DNA from: Cyclina sinensis
Lineage: Eukaryota; Mollusca; Bivalvia; Venerida; Veneridae
Assembly: GCA_012932295.1 (NCBI GenBank)
Contig: JAAONU010000016.1
Location: 17,203,530 to 17,267,529, forward strand
DNA: 64,000 bases
Reading direction: 5' to 3'
Shown here: one piece after another, positions 47,286 through 58,297 of the stretch
Layout of the letters: every line of letters begins with the position of its first letter
Numbering within the stretch: the first letter of the stretch is position 1
The notes under the pieces: model-generated
What the model was told of the DNA's origin: nothing
Databases searched by the model: none
What the model saw: the letters and a program-made list of their open reading frames with translations, nothing else
Position numbers and translations under genes: made by a program

Positions 47286-48071
47286 CTAGTTATGGGATTT
47301 CGAAATAGAACCTTCTGAAGGATCAACATGTCGAACGATTTCGACTTCCTTCAAACAACAAAGCACAGACTTCAGATTAATCACAATCGGTCTGGCGGAC
47401 AAGTTACAAATCCTCACAGGTATTCTTGAAAAGGTCTTACCAGGACGAATCTGTACTACCCTTGGACAAACATTAAGAAAATGAGCAGAGTCTAAAGTTT
47501 CTGTAACCCCAACGGTCATTTCTCCAACGTTACGAACTTTTCCTGTTATAGTGCGGGTCTGGTATGGATGGACTGTAAATGGTTTATGATTGAAAGCCTT
47601 TACAAGAACTGACTGAGAAAAGGAAATAGCAGAAAAGGCTTGTTGCCAACAAACTGGAACAGATTCTGGGTTGTTATTTGAGGTTTCTTGAAAATGTCTG
47701 ATGACGTTTGTGCCAACAATAAGTGGAACTGTAGTACTGTAAGAAGTATCAGGCACTATCAGAACAGGTACTGTAATAGCTGATGACACCAAAGAAGGAA
47801 CAGAAACGTCAAGAAGTGCATAGCCACTGTAAGTAACCTTGGAGTTACTTGCGCTAGAAATATCAAGAGCAAAATCTTCTAGACTTAGAAGAGCAACAGA
47901 TGGAACAAAAGATTTAAAGAATGATTCACTAGCAGTAGTGACCATTGATCCTGTGTCAATAAGTCCTTGACAAGACTGACCATTAATAAGAATTTCCGCA
48001 TTGTTAGAATTGCCGATCAAAGGAACGATATTAGGGCTCTTATTATTTGCTTGACCTTCTACTGGCCCTTT
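47286..48071 (-). pseudogene. pol: pol: retroviral-type aspartic protease region
   Basis: This cleaves the polyprotein. The active-site box LIDTGSMVTTAS sits about 20 residues into the clear homology (ILINGQSCQGLIDTGS), a flap-like region follows, and VPLIVGTNVIRHF matches the family's closing ILG/IVG element. About 120 residues without a recognised motif lie between protease and RT. The frame has no ATG at its head and is reached from gag by a -1 shift. It ends in a TAG (47286-47288) that interrupts an otherwise open frame into RT. Confidence 0.85.
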
Positions 48072-49299
48072 TGAGAAGGTCTGGTTCCGTTTAAATCTTC
48101 CTTCTTCGGGATAGGCTTATCCTCTTGCTTCTTGGTTTCAATAGTACTGGCGTCTGGTTTACTCTGATTGGCTCTATCACTGTACCGACTACGACCTGAC
48201 CAACTACCAGAGTAACCTCCTCTACCAGTACCCCTAGAAGAAATACTGTTGTTTCCTTTCTTTATCTGCTGGAGTTCCTTCTCCACAGTTTCCACTCGAG
48301 TGTTCAGCTTTCTCATCTGTGAAGTCAGCTCTTCTAATTGTTGTAAGATTTTATTTTCAACAACAGACATGTTGACTGAACAAGGAACTTCAACAGGTTT
48401 ACTTGTGCTAGGAACAGTAACAGGTACAGAAACAGGAATAGAAATGGGAACAGAAGGAGATGCTTTACGGGCTTTCATATCCTGCTCAATCTGTCGCAAC
48501 TCGCGTCTAAGAAGATTAAAATCCTGAATGGTCTCGAATTTATACCGTGTAACATTGCGAAGTTCGTCATCTCTTAAACCAGACCACAAGCGATTCCGCA
48601 ACATGTCATTCTTGGTCATATGATCTAAATTCAAGTTGGCATTGGTCAGTAATCTTTCCAGTCTAAGACTATATTCGGCGACCGACTCACTTGGTCCCTG
48701 TTTAGAACAATAAAATTCTTCTTTCAACCTTTCAGATGTTGCAACATTCCCATAAATGGCATCTAATTCAGCAATTATATCTGCTATGGTTGCCCATTCA
48801 CCCAAATGCAGAAGTACAGTCCTGGCCCTCCCTTTTAGGCTAGTGCGTATACCCTCATGAAGTATGTGGTCAGGATATACACGGCCTCGTATCAAACAGT
48901 TAAGGTCATATTTCCATACCTCAAATTCACAATCCCCTTGACGACCTTCACCTGAAAACTGGGGAAGTTTTGGAATTCGGGCATGGGCTACAGTAAGTGA
49001 GGTGTCTAAATAAGAATGGGGGTACAGTGAGGAAGGAAGTGGTGGAGGGGTCGTGCCGGCAGCTTTGGGAACAAGCTTCCATCAGTTTCTGGTGGACCAT
49101 TTCCATCAAGATCACTCCGTCTGTTGTACTCTCTAATTGGGGTTGGAGTAATATTTTGAGTAACATTTCTTGGAGGAGGGGCAGGGGTACTAGTATGGCA
49201 AGGAGTGACAGTGTATTTACCTGACTTTTGTACCTGATCATTAAAATAACGTAACTCCTCTTCCCTGACCTTGGAAAGTTCCGCTGTAGTATCTTCCAT
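48059..49299 (-). pseudogene. gag: gag with one frameshift
   Basis: The structural protein starts at a genuine ATG (49299). The N-terminal ~85 residues (MEDTTAELSKVREEELRYFN, then proline-rich) are in one frame. Capsid-like sequence in another frame begins before RIPKLPQFSGEGR and continues FEVWKYDLNCLIRG, KGRARTVLLHLGEWATIADI, LDAIYGNV, SVAEYSLRLERLL and NRLWSGLRDDELR, typical of Gypsy gag. The shift lies between 49084, where the second frame has a stop, and 49006, where the first ends. A coiled coil (LEELTSQMRKLNTRVETVEK) follows. The tail has a GRGGYSGSWSGRSRYSDR basic patch and no CCHC zinc knuckle. Confidence 0.88.
48065..48071 (-). other. Candidate -1 frameshift heptamer between gag and pol
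   Basis: On the - strand, A AAG GGC in the gag frame fits the X XXY YYZ rule and lies one codon (CAG) before the gag stop TAG (48059-48061). Slipping back one base leads directly into the open protease frame. Confidence 0.6.
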
Positions 49300-52200
49300 G
49301 ATTACTCAAAAGAATTATGTGGTCTACAAGTTTCAGCAAGATTAACGCTTTGAATTCAATTCAGATCTTAATTGCACAATCTGAATAGAGTAATACCTTC
49401 TCTTAAGTAAAATATGTCTGCAACCTCTGAGATAGATACCGCACAGTGTTACAGTATTAATGTATTTAATGGATCTACCACAAAAGTTCTAGCAAGAACC
49501 ATTAAAGAATGACCTATTCATCAAATAATGGCACTTTCAGTACACTATACCTTTTCAAAGTCAGGAAGTACACAGGTAGCCTGTTTTCAATACCACAAAT
49601 TATTTTAAACTATAATGAATCAGTCACTTCTATATCAGAAAATGTGCTTAAGATACACCATAAATTATCAAGTGTAAATTCACTAAGACACAGCAGACAA
49701 ATACTAACTTCAGTAAACTGATCTGCAGTGGGTATGCAGCAGACACTTTCTAATATACTTAACAATCTTACAATAAAGTACTGTATTGTGAATTTTAATA
49801 TGGAATACTGTCACTTATACTCCACCATACAATATTATCACAATGTCAAGGTTAATTTTTGAACTCTACTTTACTCAGTTACTGACTCAAAATTTTCAAA
49901 CGTCTTACTTCCACATAATTCAGACCAATTAATTTTAAGTCACAGTTAGTGTCTTCAACCGAACATCATACTTTAAATTCCAGTATCACTTGGATTTGTG
50001 TAAAGTAATCTTTGCTAATAAGTATCACTAAAGCAAAAGTAATTTCAGAAAATACACCCACTCTATAATTTTACACTTATAGAAGTCAGTATCACATACA
50101 AACTCTTTTTTTTTTCAAATCTAATTTCACTCAAATTACTTTTCAAGCAATTAAAATGAAATAACTGTTACCTGTCCTACTGCTTAGTGAAAACTTACAA
50201 CAGTAGACAAAACCAATCACTTTGGTTACTCTTCACACAGTGATATAATACTATCTGTTACTTTTCTCAGATTCAAGTACCATTATAACTACAGTACCTA
50301 CCTACACTCAGTAACTAACAGCTAATGACAATATCTGGTAATTTTTCAGTCACAAATGTTACACACTAGGGCTCAAATTTATGTATCTGTTAATATAGAA
50401 CAATCCAGCTCATGTGTTTATTGGAATTTTTATATTGAGAGTATGGGATTTCTTATGGCAGGGACAGATCTGATAATTAAATGAATGATCAGGTTAGTAA
50501 ATCTCACCAATCACCAGAGAAGAATCTCAGTACAGTACATGCAAGATCCTTTGCCAACTGTTAATCTGTTACAGGTCATCAGAACTGTGCACCATGGTGA
50601 TCTTAACCACACACTACAAGATTTGTACACCTGAAATTCATAACAAAGTAAATGTCAAACTGTCAAAATTATACATGTACAGTACGCTCAGCGCGGATTC
50701 TGCCTTTTCTGCGATACCACCGCGGACAATTTTTCTTATCGCGGACAAACGCGGCGGACGTCCGCGATGGGAGGGCTAATTTCCGCCGCGATCCGCGGTG
50801 TCCAGTTGTGTCCACCGCGGACAAAATACCGATGATTATGTTTAAATCATCGATAAAATCGGTAACCTGTTTCTCGCGGCAGAACGCGGCGGCCATTATA
50901 ACTATAGCTCAAAAATAAATGTTTATTTTATAAAATTTTCACCGTGTTATTATTTTACAAGATTACTTCAAATCAACCAAAATACGTAAATGGTAATAAC
51001 ATTAGTTAAAATTTTAGATGTAGAAATATTGAAACGGCATTTAAAATGAAAAACGTTACCTTTGTTTTGATTGTAAAATTTGGAGTGACCGCGTCGATAG
51101 ACACAAACTACATACTACAGCATCCTTGTTCCCTTGAACTATCCAAAACCGTCGAAAATTAGAACATTCCTAACAACAATTACTTGTTAAACATGCTAAT
51201 TATCGGGGTTATTTTAAGTGAACTGCTTTAACTGTCAAAGAAATTACGCACTCAATAGCGGCTTTCAACTTTTTACAAAGGGCGCCATGTCTTCAGATTA
51301 ACTCAAAATCACAGCTGACACCTGTGTGAATAACATACCTAAATACAAACTATATCACCTTTTTTCAAACTAGTTTATAAACCAATCTGAGCTCTGGTTT
51401 GAAAGTGAAATCTACGGATCTTGTATAAATTATTTTTTCGATGCATAACAAACACTTGTAAATTTCAGTGGCTCAACACTTCCCTTTTATATTTCTATCA
51501 TTTGGGGATGAATTTCACAATCTTTGATATCGTAATATTGTTGTGAAACCTATATGTAGCCTCAAAGGAACAACCTGTCAATCACAATTCCCGTGACCTA
51601 TGATCTTTACACGTGATACAACACCGTATTTTTATTGGTTGTAATTCAAGAGCTAACCTTTGACAGCAAGCCTGAGTAATTTTCCATAAAAAAATCCCAG
51701 TATTTTACCGCCTTTTCCACATCACATGATCTAATGCTGCATGCTTTTGGATGCTTGCTCTCAACTTTCAATTCTCATTTTCGGAAAATCTATAAATAGT
51801 AACACCTAGTTTGTTGGAGATATTGACAAGGATTAAATGTTCATGGTGTAAGAAACGAAAAATTGACGTTTTCATTATTGTCTCTTGTTACTTTTTCGTA
51901 CATGCCGTACACCGAGGTTATTCAGTATTTGACTTAAAAGTGGTTTTCACAACCATGAACTTGCATATCTACTCTATTTTCGAATTTAATACGACAATGA
52001 TTTGCCGCGATTTAGAGTATTTTTGTTCATGTTAATTTAATAACGAGAAAACAACAAGATGTACAAACAACAAACACATTGTATCTACATAATTTTTTTT
52101 ATTACAAAATCAAATTTTACATATTTTAAGTAGTAAAGTTTTAATAATTAATCGTAAAAAGCTACAGTTTTCACCGCGATCCGCGGTGATTGACCACCGC

Positions 52201-52854
52201 GTTCTGCCGCGATTTACCGCGGCGTTCCGCGGGGGAAACGCTTACGGCCACAGATTCATGTCCGCGGTGGTAAACATTTTCAGTCTGCGGGGTCTCGCGG
52301 ACAAATTTTGTGCAAAATTTCGTCCGCGATGAGTCTCATCCGCGGAGTCTCGCGGGTTTTGCAAAATCCGCGCTGAGCGTACTGTACATAAATTACACAC
52401 ACTATTAAATATTTACTTTTCATATTGGAAATAACACTATGGTTTATCTAAGTGTCACTAAAGTTTTGCTACAACAGTCTGAAGATGGCTAAATAGTTCG
52501 TTAAGTCACTTTTAAAATCCACTGAACCAAAAGAATATCCAGTCAAGTTACACTGATGACAAATCAAAACGAAAGTAGATCTTAATCCATATTCAATATC
52601 GTTCAACAAGTACCGTACTCCTTGCATGCCACAATTACTGATTCAAATCAATTCAGCTGGTTTATTTCAGTTGATATCTGGGCCCAGTTGATTCTAAATG
52701 CTTGGAAAATAAACAATTCACCATTTGTTTACATTTTCCATGATACATGTATACCCAAATTCCTGGCGATATCCCGTATGACAGTTTATGATTTCACTCG
52801 TCCTTTAACGGGTTCGTACTCAACAAAAGCGCCAATGACCACTCTTTGACCCAA
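49300..52854 (-). other. Long 5' leader of the Gypsy element, with an inserted element
   Basis: 3.55 kb between primer site and gag, of which 1.7 kb is the inverted-repeat element. The remaining about 1.85 kb is AT-rich and shows no convincing open frame on either strand. Confidence 0.65.
50680..52384 (-). mobile_element. TA-flanked inverted-repeat element, copy 2
   Basis: 1,705 bp with matching ends CAGTACGCTCAGCGCGGATT and complement, and TA on both sides (50678-50679 and 52385-52386). The flank shows a palindromic ATGTA. Aligned in reverse it matches 19570-21701 without the two insertions found there. The outer 150-200 bp at each end are dense in CCGCGG-type motifs. No transposase frame is found. 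Confidence 0.8.
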
Positions 52855-52872
52855 GTCCCACGTTGGGTGCCA
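52855..52872 (-). other. Primer binding site, tRNA-Lys type
   Basis: The - strand reads TGGCACCCAACGTGGGAC, two bases inside the 5' LTR. It matches the complement of the 3' end of the tRNA-Lys that primes several retroviruses (TGGCGCCCAACGTGGG), with A for G at the fifth base. Confidence 0.75.
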
Positions 52873-52874
52873 AT

Positions 52875-53497
52875 TGTCGCAGTTCACCTTTCGTACTAAT
52901 TGTAAAGGGCTGCTCATATGAGTTCTGGTCTTGGGGAGAAGGAAGGTCTGTAAAATACAGAAGTGCGCTACTCAGATAATATTTATTGCTGAGAAGAAAA
53001 TCTAGCTCGTGCCATGAAAATCTCTTCTATCTAAGTGCCTAACGAGATAATACAAAAATGATGAATAGCAAAATGTAGAATAACAAGTACGGAAACAGTA
53101 AACACATTCCTAATTACATGTACCTGTAAAATACAGAAGTGCGCTACTCAGATAATATTTATTGCTGAGAAGAAAATCTAGCTCGCGCCATGAAAATCTC
53201 TTCTATCTAAGTGAGCATGTGTGATGTTAGTTCATCTGGAAAAGGAATTATAGATTGAGGCCCGTACCAGTGGTTGGTTATTTCATGTTAGAAACTGTTT
53301 AATACATGCATGAATGAATAAATGAATGAAAGAATGAATGAATGACTATGGGAAAAGGGACAGAAATATAGGACTTCAATACATATACATGAGACAGACA
53401 CAATGGACATGACAGAACATGAAGTACGCAAGACAAAATGAGACATAGATGGCAAACAACACATACCAACATATTTAGTTAATATGACCCTGCGACA
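52875..53497 (-). promoter_or_regulatory. 5' LTR of the Gypsy element
   Basis: 623 bp, same 8 bp inverted termini as the other LTR, with two 176 bp units (52948, 53124). As the 5' LTR it should carry the promoter. TATA-like sequences occur, but I cannot fix the start site. Confidence 0.9.
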
Positions 53498-53498
53498 C

Positions 53499-53528
53499 TT
53501 ATGACTTTGCCTGTATGTTCTTGCCTTG
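53499..53528 (+). repeat. 30 bp flanking direct repeat of the Gypsy element, right copy
   Basis: Identical to 42087-42116, starting one base (C) after the LTR end. The sequence continues into CACATGTCCCTTTGG, which should be the pre-insertion neighbour. Confidence 0.9.
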
Positions 53529-54123
53529 CACATGTCCCTTTGGCTCCTGCTTCGGGGAGCATATGTTGGTTTTACCGATTGCCTTTGTCAATTTATCAAA
53601 ATTGTCTTTTTCTTGAATTATCTTATGAACATCATGAATACCAAGATGGAAATTTTTCAACATGTAAATGATGGATTCCATGAGGGTAAGTATTGGTTTT
53701 TTATACCACTACCAAACATACTTTGCTGGGGAGGATTGGGGGGAACTATGTAGGAATCACTTTGTCACGACCCATCATGTCCAAATTGTTTTTATTTGAA
53801 AATCTCTGAAACCAGTATAGGTATTTTATTGAAACTCAGATTTATTATTGAAGATCACAATGCAATTCCATGGGCCAAGTTTGATAACTCAGTTTTATTT
53901 TGACTTAATTATGTTCCTTTTTCACTTAGAAAATGTCCCAAAATTTACATTTTTCTTGAATATCTCTAGAATCAGTATACTGTGATGTAGTTATTCACTT
54001 GAAAATTAAAATTTAGATGAAAGATCACAATGCAACTCCTAGCATCAAATTTTATAACTCTGACTTATATTATGATGTAATTATTTCCCTTTTTCTTTTT
54101 CATAATGTCCCAAAAATTTCTTT
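53529..54123. other. No clear feature
   Basis: AT-rich flank with weak 150 bp repetition at 53770-54120 (AATGTCCCAAAA and ATCTCT-AA-TCAGTATA). The short opposed frames at 53499-53753 overlap each other and have no recognisable content. Confidence 0.4.
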
Positions 54124-55300
54124 TAAGTTCAACTGAGCAGGAAGAGCTTAAGGAGTAACTTTCATGATCATTGATTGTCAAGTGTCCACTGGCATGCATC
54201 TTGGAGTGTGTGTCATCAAAAATTTACTTGAACTACTTTTCCTGTACCGCTAAGCCAACTTTGAGGGAACATGCCGGGGATATTCCTTGCATGAAGCTCT
54301 ACCAAAGTTGTTCATAGAATTGAATTCAATCAAGAACTGTGGTTGCTATGGCAACAGAAAGGGAAACATTTTAAAAATCTTCTTGTCTGAACTACAAGGC
54401 CCTGAACCTGAAGATTTGGTATGTAGCATTGTTTAGTGACCACTATAAAGTCTGTTCAAATTATTCTCCTGGAGTCAAAATTGGTGCTGCCCCTGGGGTC
54501 AATTGATTTAACATAGGCTTAAAAATCTTCTTGTCTGAAACCACAAAGCGTAGAACTTAGATATTTTGTGTGGAGCAAAATTGGCCCTTCCCCAGGGGTC
54601 ACTTGGTTGTAACATGCTTATATAGGGAAAGCCTAAAAAAATCTTGTCTGAAACCATAAAGCTAAGGGCTAAGATTTTGTACATGGAGCATCAGCTAAAG
54701 GTTCTCTTCAGAGATTGTTCAAATTATGCCCCTGGGGGTCATTAATGGCCCAGCCCCATGGTCACTTATATAGGCTTATATAAGGAAGAATTAAAAAAAT
54801 TTCTGGCCTCAAACCACAAGACCTAGAACTTAGGCATTTTGCATAGAGCATCAGCTAAAGGTTCTCTACCAAGTTTGTTCAAATTATGTCCCTGGGGTCA
54901 AAATTGGTCCCACCTACGGGGTCCTACTTGTGTCTAAGACTTAAGACTTTAGACCTAAGACTTTTTGCATAGAGCATCATCTGGAGGTCCTTTATAAGAC
55001 TGTTCAAATAATGTTCCAGGGTCACTTGATTTTACAAAGGCTTGTTTCGGGAAGACTTAAAAATCTTCTTGTCTAAAAGCACAAGACCTAGAGCTCAGAC
55101 ATTTTGCATAGAGCAGCAGCTAGAGGTCCTCTACCAAGTTTATTGAAATTATGTCCCTGGGATAAGAATTGGCCCCACCCCAGGGATCCTATTTATGCAA
55201 AATATTTAACCTTTAAAGATCATCTTGTGAGTATGGTAACCATAAATTTTAGACCTAAGATATTTTGCATGGAGGATCAGCTGGAGGTTCTTTACTTCAA
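54124..55300. repeat. Diverged 165 bp unit array
   Basis: A degenerate 5' segment (AAGTTCAACTGAGCAGGAAG, GATTGTCAAGTGTCC) is followed by about six decayed units (cue: CTTCTTGTCTGAAACCAC, TTGTTCAAATTATG). The 3' end is missing. Confidence 0.55.
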
Positions 55301-55701
55301 CTAAAAAATTTCTGCAGGATTCTTTATAACATAGAGCTTGACAGCACTGTTAAACTGGTGGGTGATTTCACGAAGCCTCTTGCTAGATTTATGTATAGCA
55401 TGAATCATGATCTTAGGTAAATTGTTTATAAGAATCTTAACAATCACTTCTTCATGGAAGATGTAGATTTCAGTGAAGATTTTTCTTAGGAATAAAATCT
55501 TTATGACTTGGTAAATATGATATGGCTCATTTCGGTATGGCTGTCTGGTAAGCAGTGAGCGTTGCACATGCGCTAAAGGGATCCCTTAAAACTGCCAGTA
55601 ATTCCTCGCAAGGGAATTTGCCAGCCGGTCTGCTGATTGGGCCCTGTCATGTTTGCTTAGTTTTATTTCTTTGATTATGGATGTTATCAAGGTTTCTTTT
55701 T
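55301..55701. other. Unassigned spacer with one short open frame
   Basis: An 88-codon frame runs 55567-55301 on the - strand (HIYQVIKILFLRKIFTEIYI is its densest part). I recognise nothing in it, and it has no start context or neighbours that support expression. Confidence 0.3.
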
Positions 55702-57238
55702 AGCTCACCTGAGCACACAGTGCTCTAGGTGAGCTTTTGTGATCACCTGATGTCCGTTGTCCGTGCGTGCATGCGTGCGTCGTCAACTTTTTCTTCAAAC
55801 AACTTCTTCTCCTGAACTGCTGGGCCAATCTTGCTGAAACTTGGCAGGAATGTTACTTGCATGAAGCTTTACCAAAATTGTTCAAATGGTTCAGGTCCAT
55901 TGCATTTCTAGGCCACAGGAGCTAAAAATAGATTTTCAAAGTTGGAACTTTTAAAATCTTCTTCTCCGAAACCATAAGGCCTGGAGCTTAGATATTTGTT
56001 ATTAAACCTCATCTAGTGGACCTCTACCAAGTTTGTTCAAATTATGACCGTGGGGTCAAACCTGACCCCATCCCAGGGGTCAGTTGATTTTACATAGATT
56101 TATATAGGGAAAACTTTAAAAAATCTTCTTGTCAGAAACTGCAAGGCCTAGAGTTTAGATATTTGGTGTGCAGCATTGTCCAGTGGACCTCTACCAAGTT
56201 TGTTGTAATTATGGCTCCTGGTTCAAAAATGGCCCAGCCCCCGGGGGTCACATGTTTTACATAGAGTTATATAGGAAAAACTTTAAAAAATCTTCTTGTC
56301 AGAAACTGCAAGGCCTAGAGTTTAGATATTTTGTGTGCAGCATCGTCCAGTGGACCTCTACTAAGTTTCTTCAAATCATAGCCACTGGGTCAAAATAGGC
56401 CCCAACCTGGGGGTCAATTGATTTTACATACATGTAGGCTTATATAGGAAATCTTTAAAAGTCTTCTTCTCAGAAACCACAATGCCTACAGCTTAGGTAT
56501 TTGGTATGTAGCATTGTCTAGTAGACCTCTATCAAGTTTGTTCAAATTATGTCCTCTGGGTCAAAATTGGCCACGCCCCAGGGTTCTCTTGATTTACATA
56601 TAGTTATATAGGAAAAACATGAAAAATCATTTTTCTCCGAAACTAATAGGACTAGACCTTAGATATTTGGTGTGGAGTATTGTGTGGAGAACCTTTACCA
56701 GTGTTGTTTATATGATGGCCCCGGGGTCAAAATTGGCCCCGCTCCGGGGGCCCTTAATATGTAAAAAAGGCAATCTTTAAAAATCTTCTTACTGGAAACC
56801 TCAATGCTTACAGCTTAGATATATTTGGTATGCAGCATTGTCTAGTGGATGTCTACCTAGTTTGTTTGAAAAATGTCTCCGGGGTCACTATTGGCCCTGC
56901 CAGAGGGGTCACAAGTTTTAAATAGCAGTATAGAGGATAATCTTTAAAAATCTTCTTGTCTGAAACCACAAGGCCTAGAATTTTAAATATAGGTTCCTTG
57001 CATGGATGTCTACCCATGGGTAGGGTTTGAGGTCACTGCATCAAGGTCAAGGTCACCATAGCTTATGATAGATATTTCTACTTTCTGTCATAGAGCCTTT
57101 ATTTATTGACTGATATTTTACATATTTGGTTTGTAGGCACTTACATATTTTCAATTAAAAAATGAAATACTGCTTAACCGCAAACCTACAGCCAAAGTAC
57201 TCAGGTGAGCGATCCAGGGCCATCATGGCCCTCTTGTT
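55702..57238 (+). mobile_element. Helentron-like element
   Basis: 5' hairpin GAGCAC-ACA-GTGCTC inside AGCTCACC and AGGTGAGCT. Six units of two subfamilies follow, including the GGCCCTTAATATGTAA type also seen at 17.2-18.8 kb. It ends GAAATACTGCTTAACCGC, TACTCAGGTGAGCG, hairpin AGGGCCATCATGGCCCT and CTTGTT. Confidence 0.68.
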
Positions 57239-58297
57239 TATTAAGTGGTGAAAAATCTTACATTTAGCTATGGTGTTTCAGTAGTTTTTCAACATTTTTT
57301 ATAGGTATGTAATTGGGATATTTGAATACTGCTTCTCGTAGTGCGGTTGTCATTCATCTCAAGTAGTATTATTTGATGTCACAAATAGTATGGAATACAG
57401 CGGCTTTTTTAAGCACTGCCGACCACACATGCAGAATTGCATTGTAAAGAAACAAAGAAAAACAAATAATGTCTCTTTGGTTATTAAAAGACTTGTCCCT
57501 GTGGGGGTTGGGGTTCACTTGATATGCCCCTTGGGTCAAAACTGGCCCTTCCCCAGGAGTCACTTGATTTAAATAGTTTAAAATTGTGTTCAAAGCATGA
57601 CCCCCAGGTTCAAATTGGCCCAGCCCCATGGGTCAATAGGTCAAACTTTTGAAATAAATTAACTTCATTGATATTTAAGCTATAACCTTCATATTTAGGC
57701 ATATGAATCATCAGAACATTATTTATCATTTGACTTCTGATATTTGACCTTGAACCTAATTTGACCTTGACAGTTAAGGTCAGGGTCAAATTTTGAAACC
57801 TTCATAACTTCATTATTGTTTAAGCTGTAGCCTTCATATTTGGAAATGATATACATTTGAACTCTAGTTATTCATTTTACTTGCTTTATTTGACCCTGAC
57901 CCATATTCAGTATTGAACATTAAAGTCAAGGGTTAAATTTTACAGTCTGTTTAGCTTATCATTTGTTTATGCAGTTACCTTTATATTTTAAAACTAGATG
58001 CATTTGATAATTGTGTTTTGTTTCTCATGCTGAAATATTTACCTTGATTTCTATTTGACATTGACCATTGTTACATGTCATGTCCCATATATCTGACTTT
58101 TGTGCAAATGTGCAAATAACTTTGTTTTGTTCCAATGTTGAGAGATTTTGTTACTGTGGTAACAAATAGACTTGAAATATTGCAAAAATGGTGATATACC
58201 TTTGAAGCCCTATAGATATCTATTTTAAACTTGTAATATGTTTTGATTCTGAAGAGACCAGTTCACCTGTAATGTCCCATACATCTGACTTTTAATT
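57239..58297. repeat. Unique spacer, then GACCTTGA-type units
   Basis: 57239-57480 shows nothing. 57480-57640 is a decayed 165 bp unit. 57640-58290 has about four units of 120-130 bp (cue: AACTTCATT, AAGCTATAACCTTCATAT). Confidence 0.45.

Larger units (their letters stand above)
42117..53497 (-). mobile_element. Ty3/Gypsy LTR retrotransposon, inactive
   Basis: This 11,381 bp element has two LTRs (799 and 623 bp) that both start TGTCGCAG and end CTGCGACA. The primer site and gag, protease, RT, RNase H and integrase follow in the Ty3/Gypsy order on the - strand, with a polypurine tract next to the 3' LTR. No envelope frame is present. About 2.1 kb is later insertions (50680-52384 and 44542-44902). 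Lesions: a gag frameshift, an in-frame TAG between protease and RT, a frameshift at a six-base homopolymer after RT, a changed catalytic residue and an insertion in integrase. The LTRs differ at roughly seven positions outside the repeat-number change (about 1% by eye), so insertion is recent. It is antisense to the host gene. Confidence 0.93.

Noticed and set aside
51811..52035. 74-codon frame in the inverted-repeat element as a transposase remnant
   Set aside because: It is not kept open in the sister copy at 19570-21701 and shows no DDE or helix-turn-helix pattern.
53499..53681. 60-codon - strand frame right of the Gypsy element
   Set aside because: The reading is plausible in composition, but nothing is recognised, it has no splice or polyadenylation support, and it is opposed by an equally long + frame.
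55301..55567. 88-codon - strand frame
   Set aside because: No recognised motif and no gene neighbour; listed only as a spacer.
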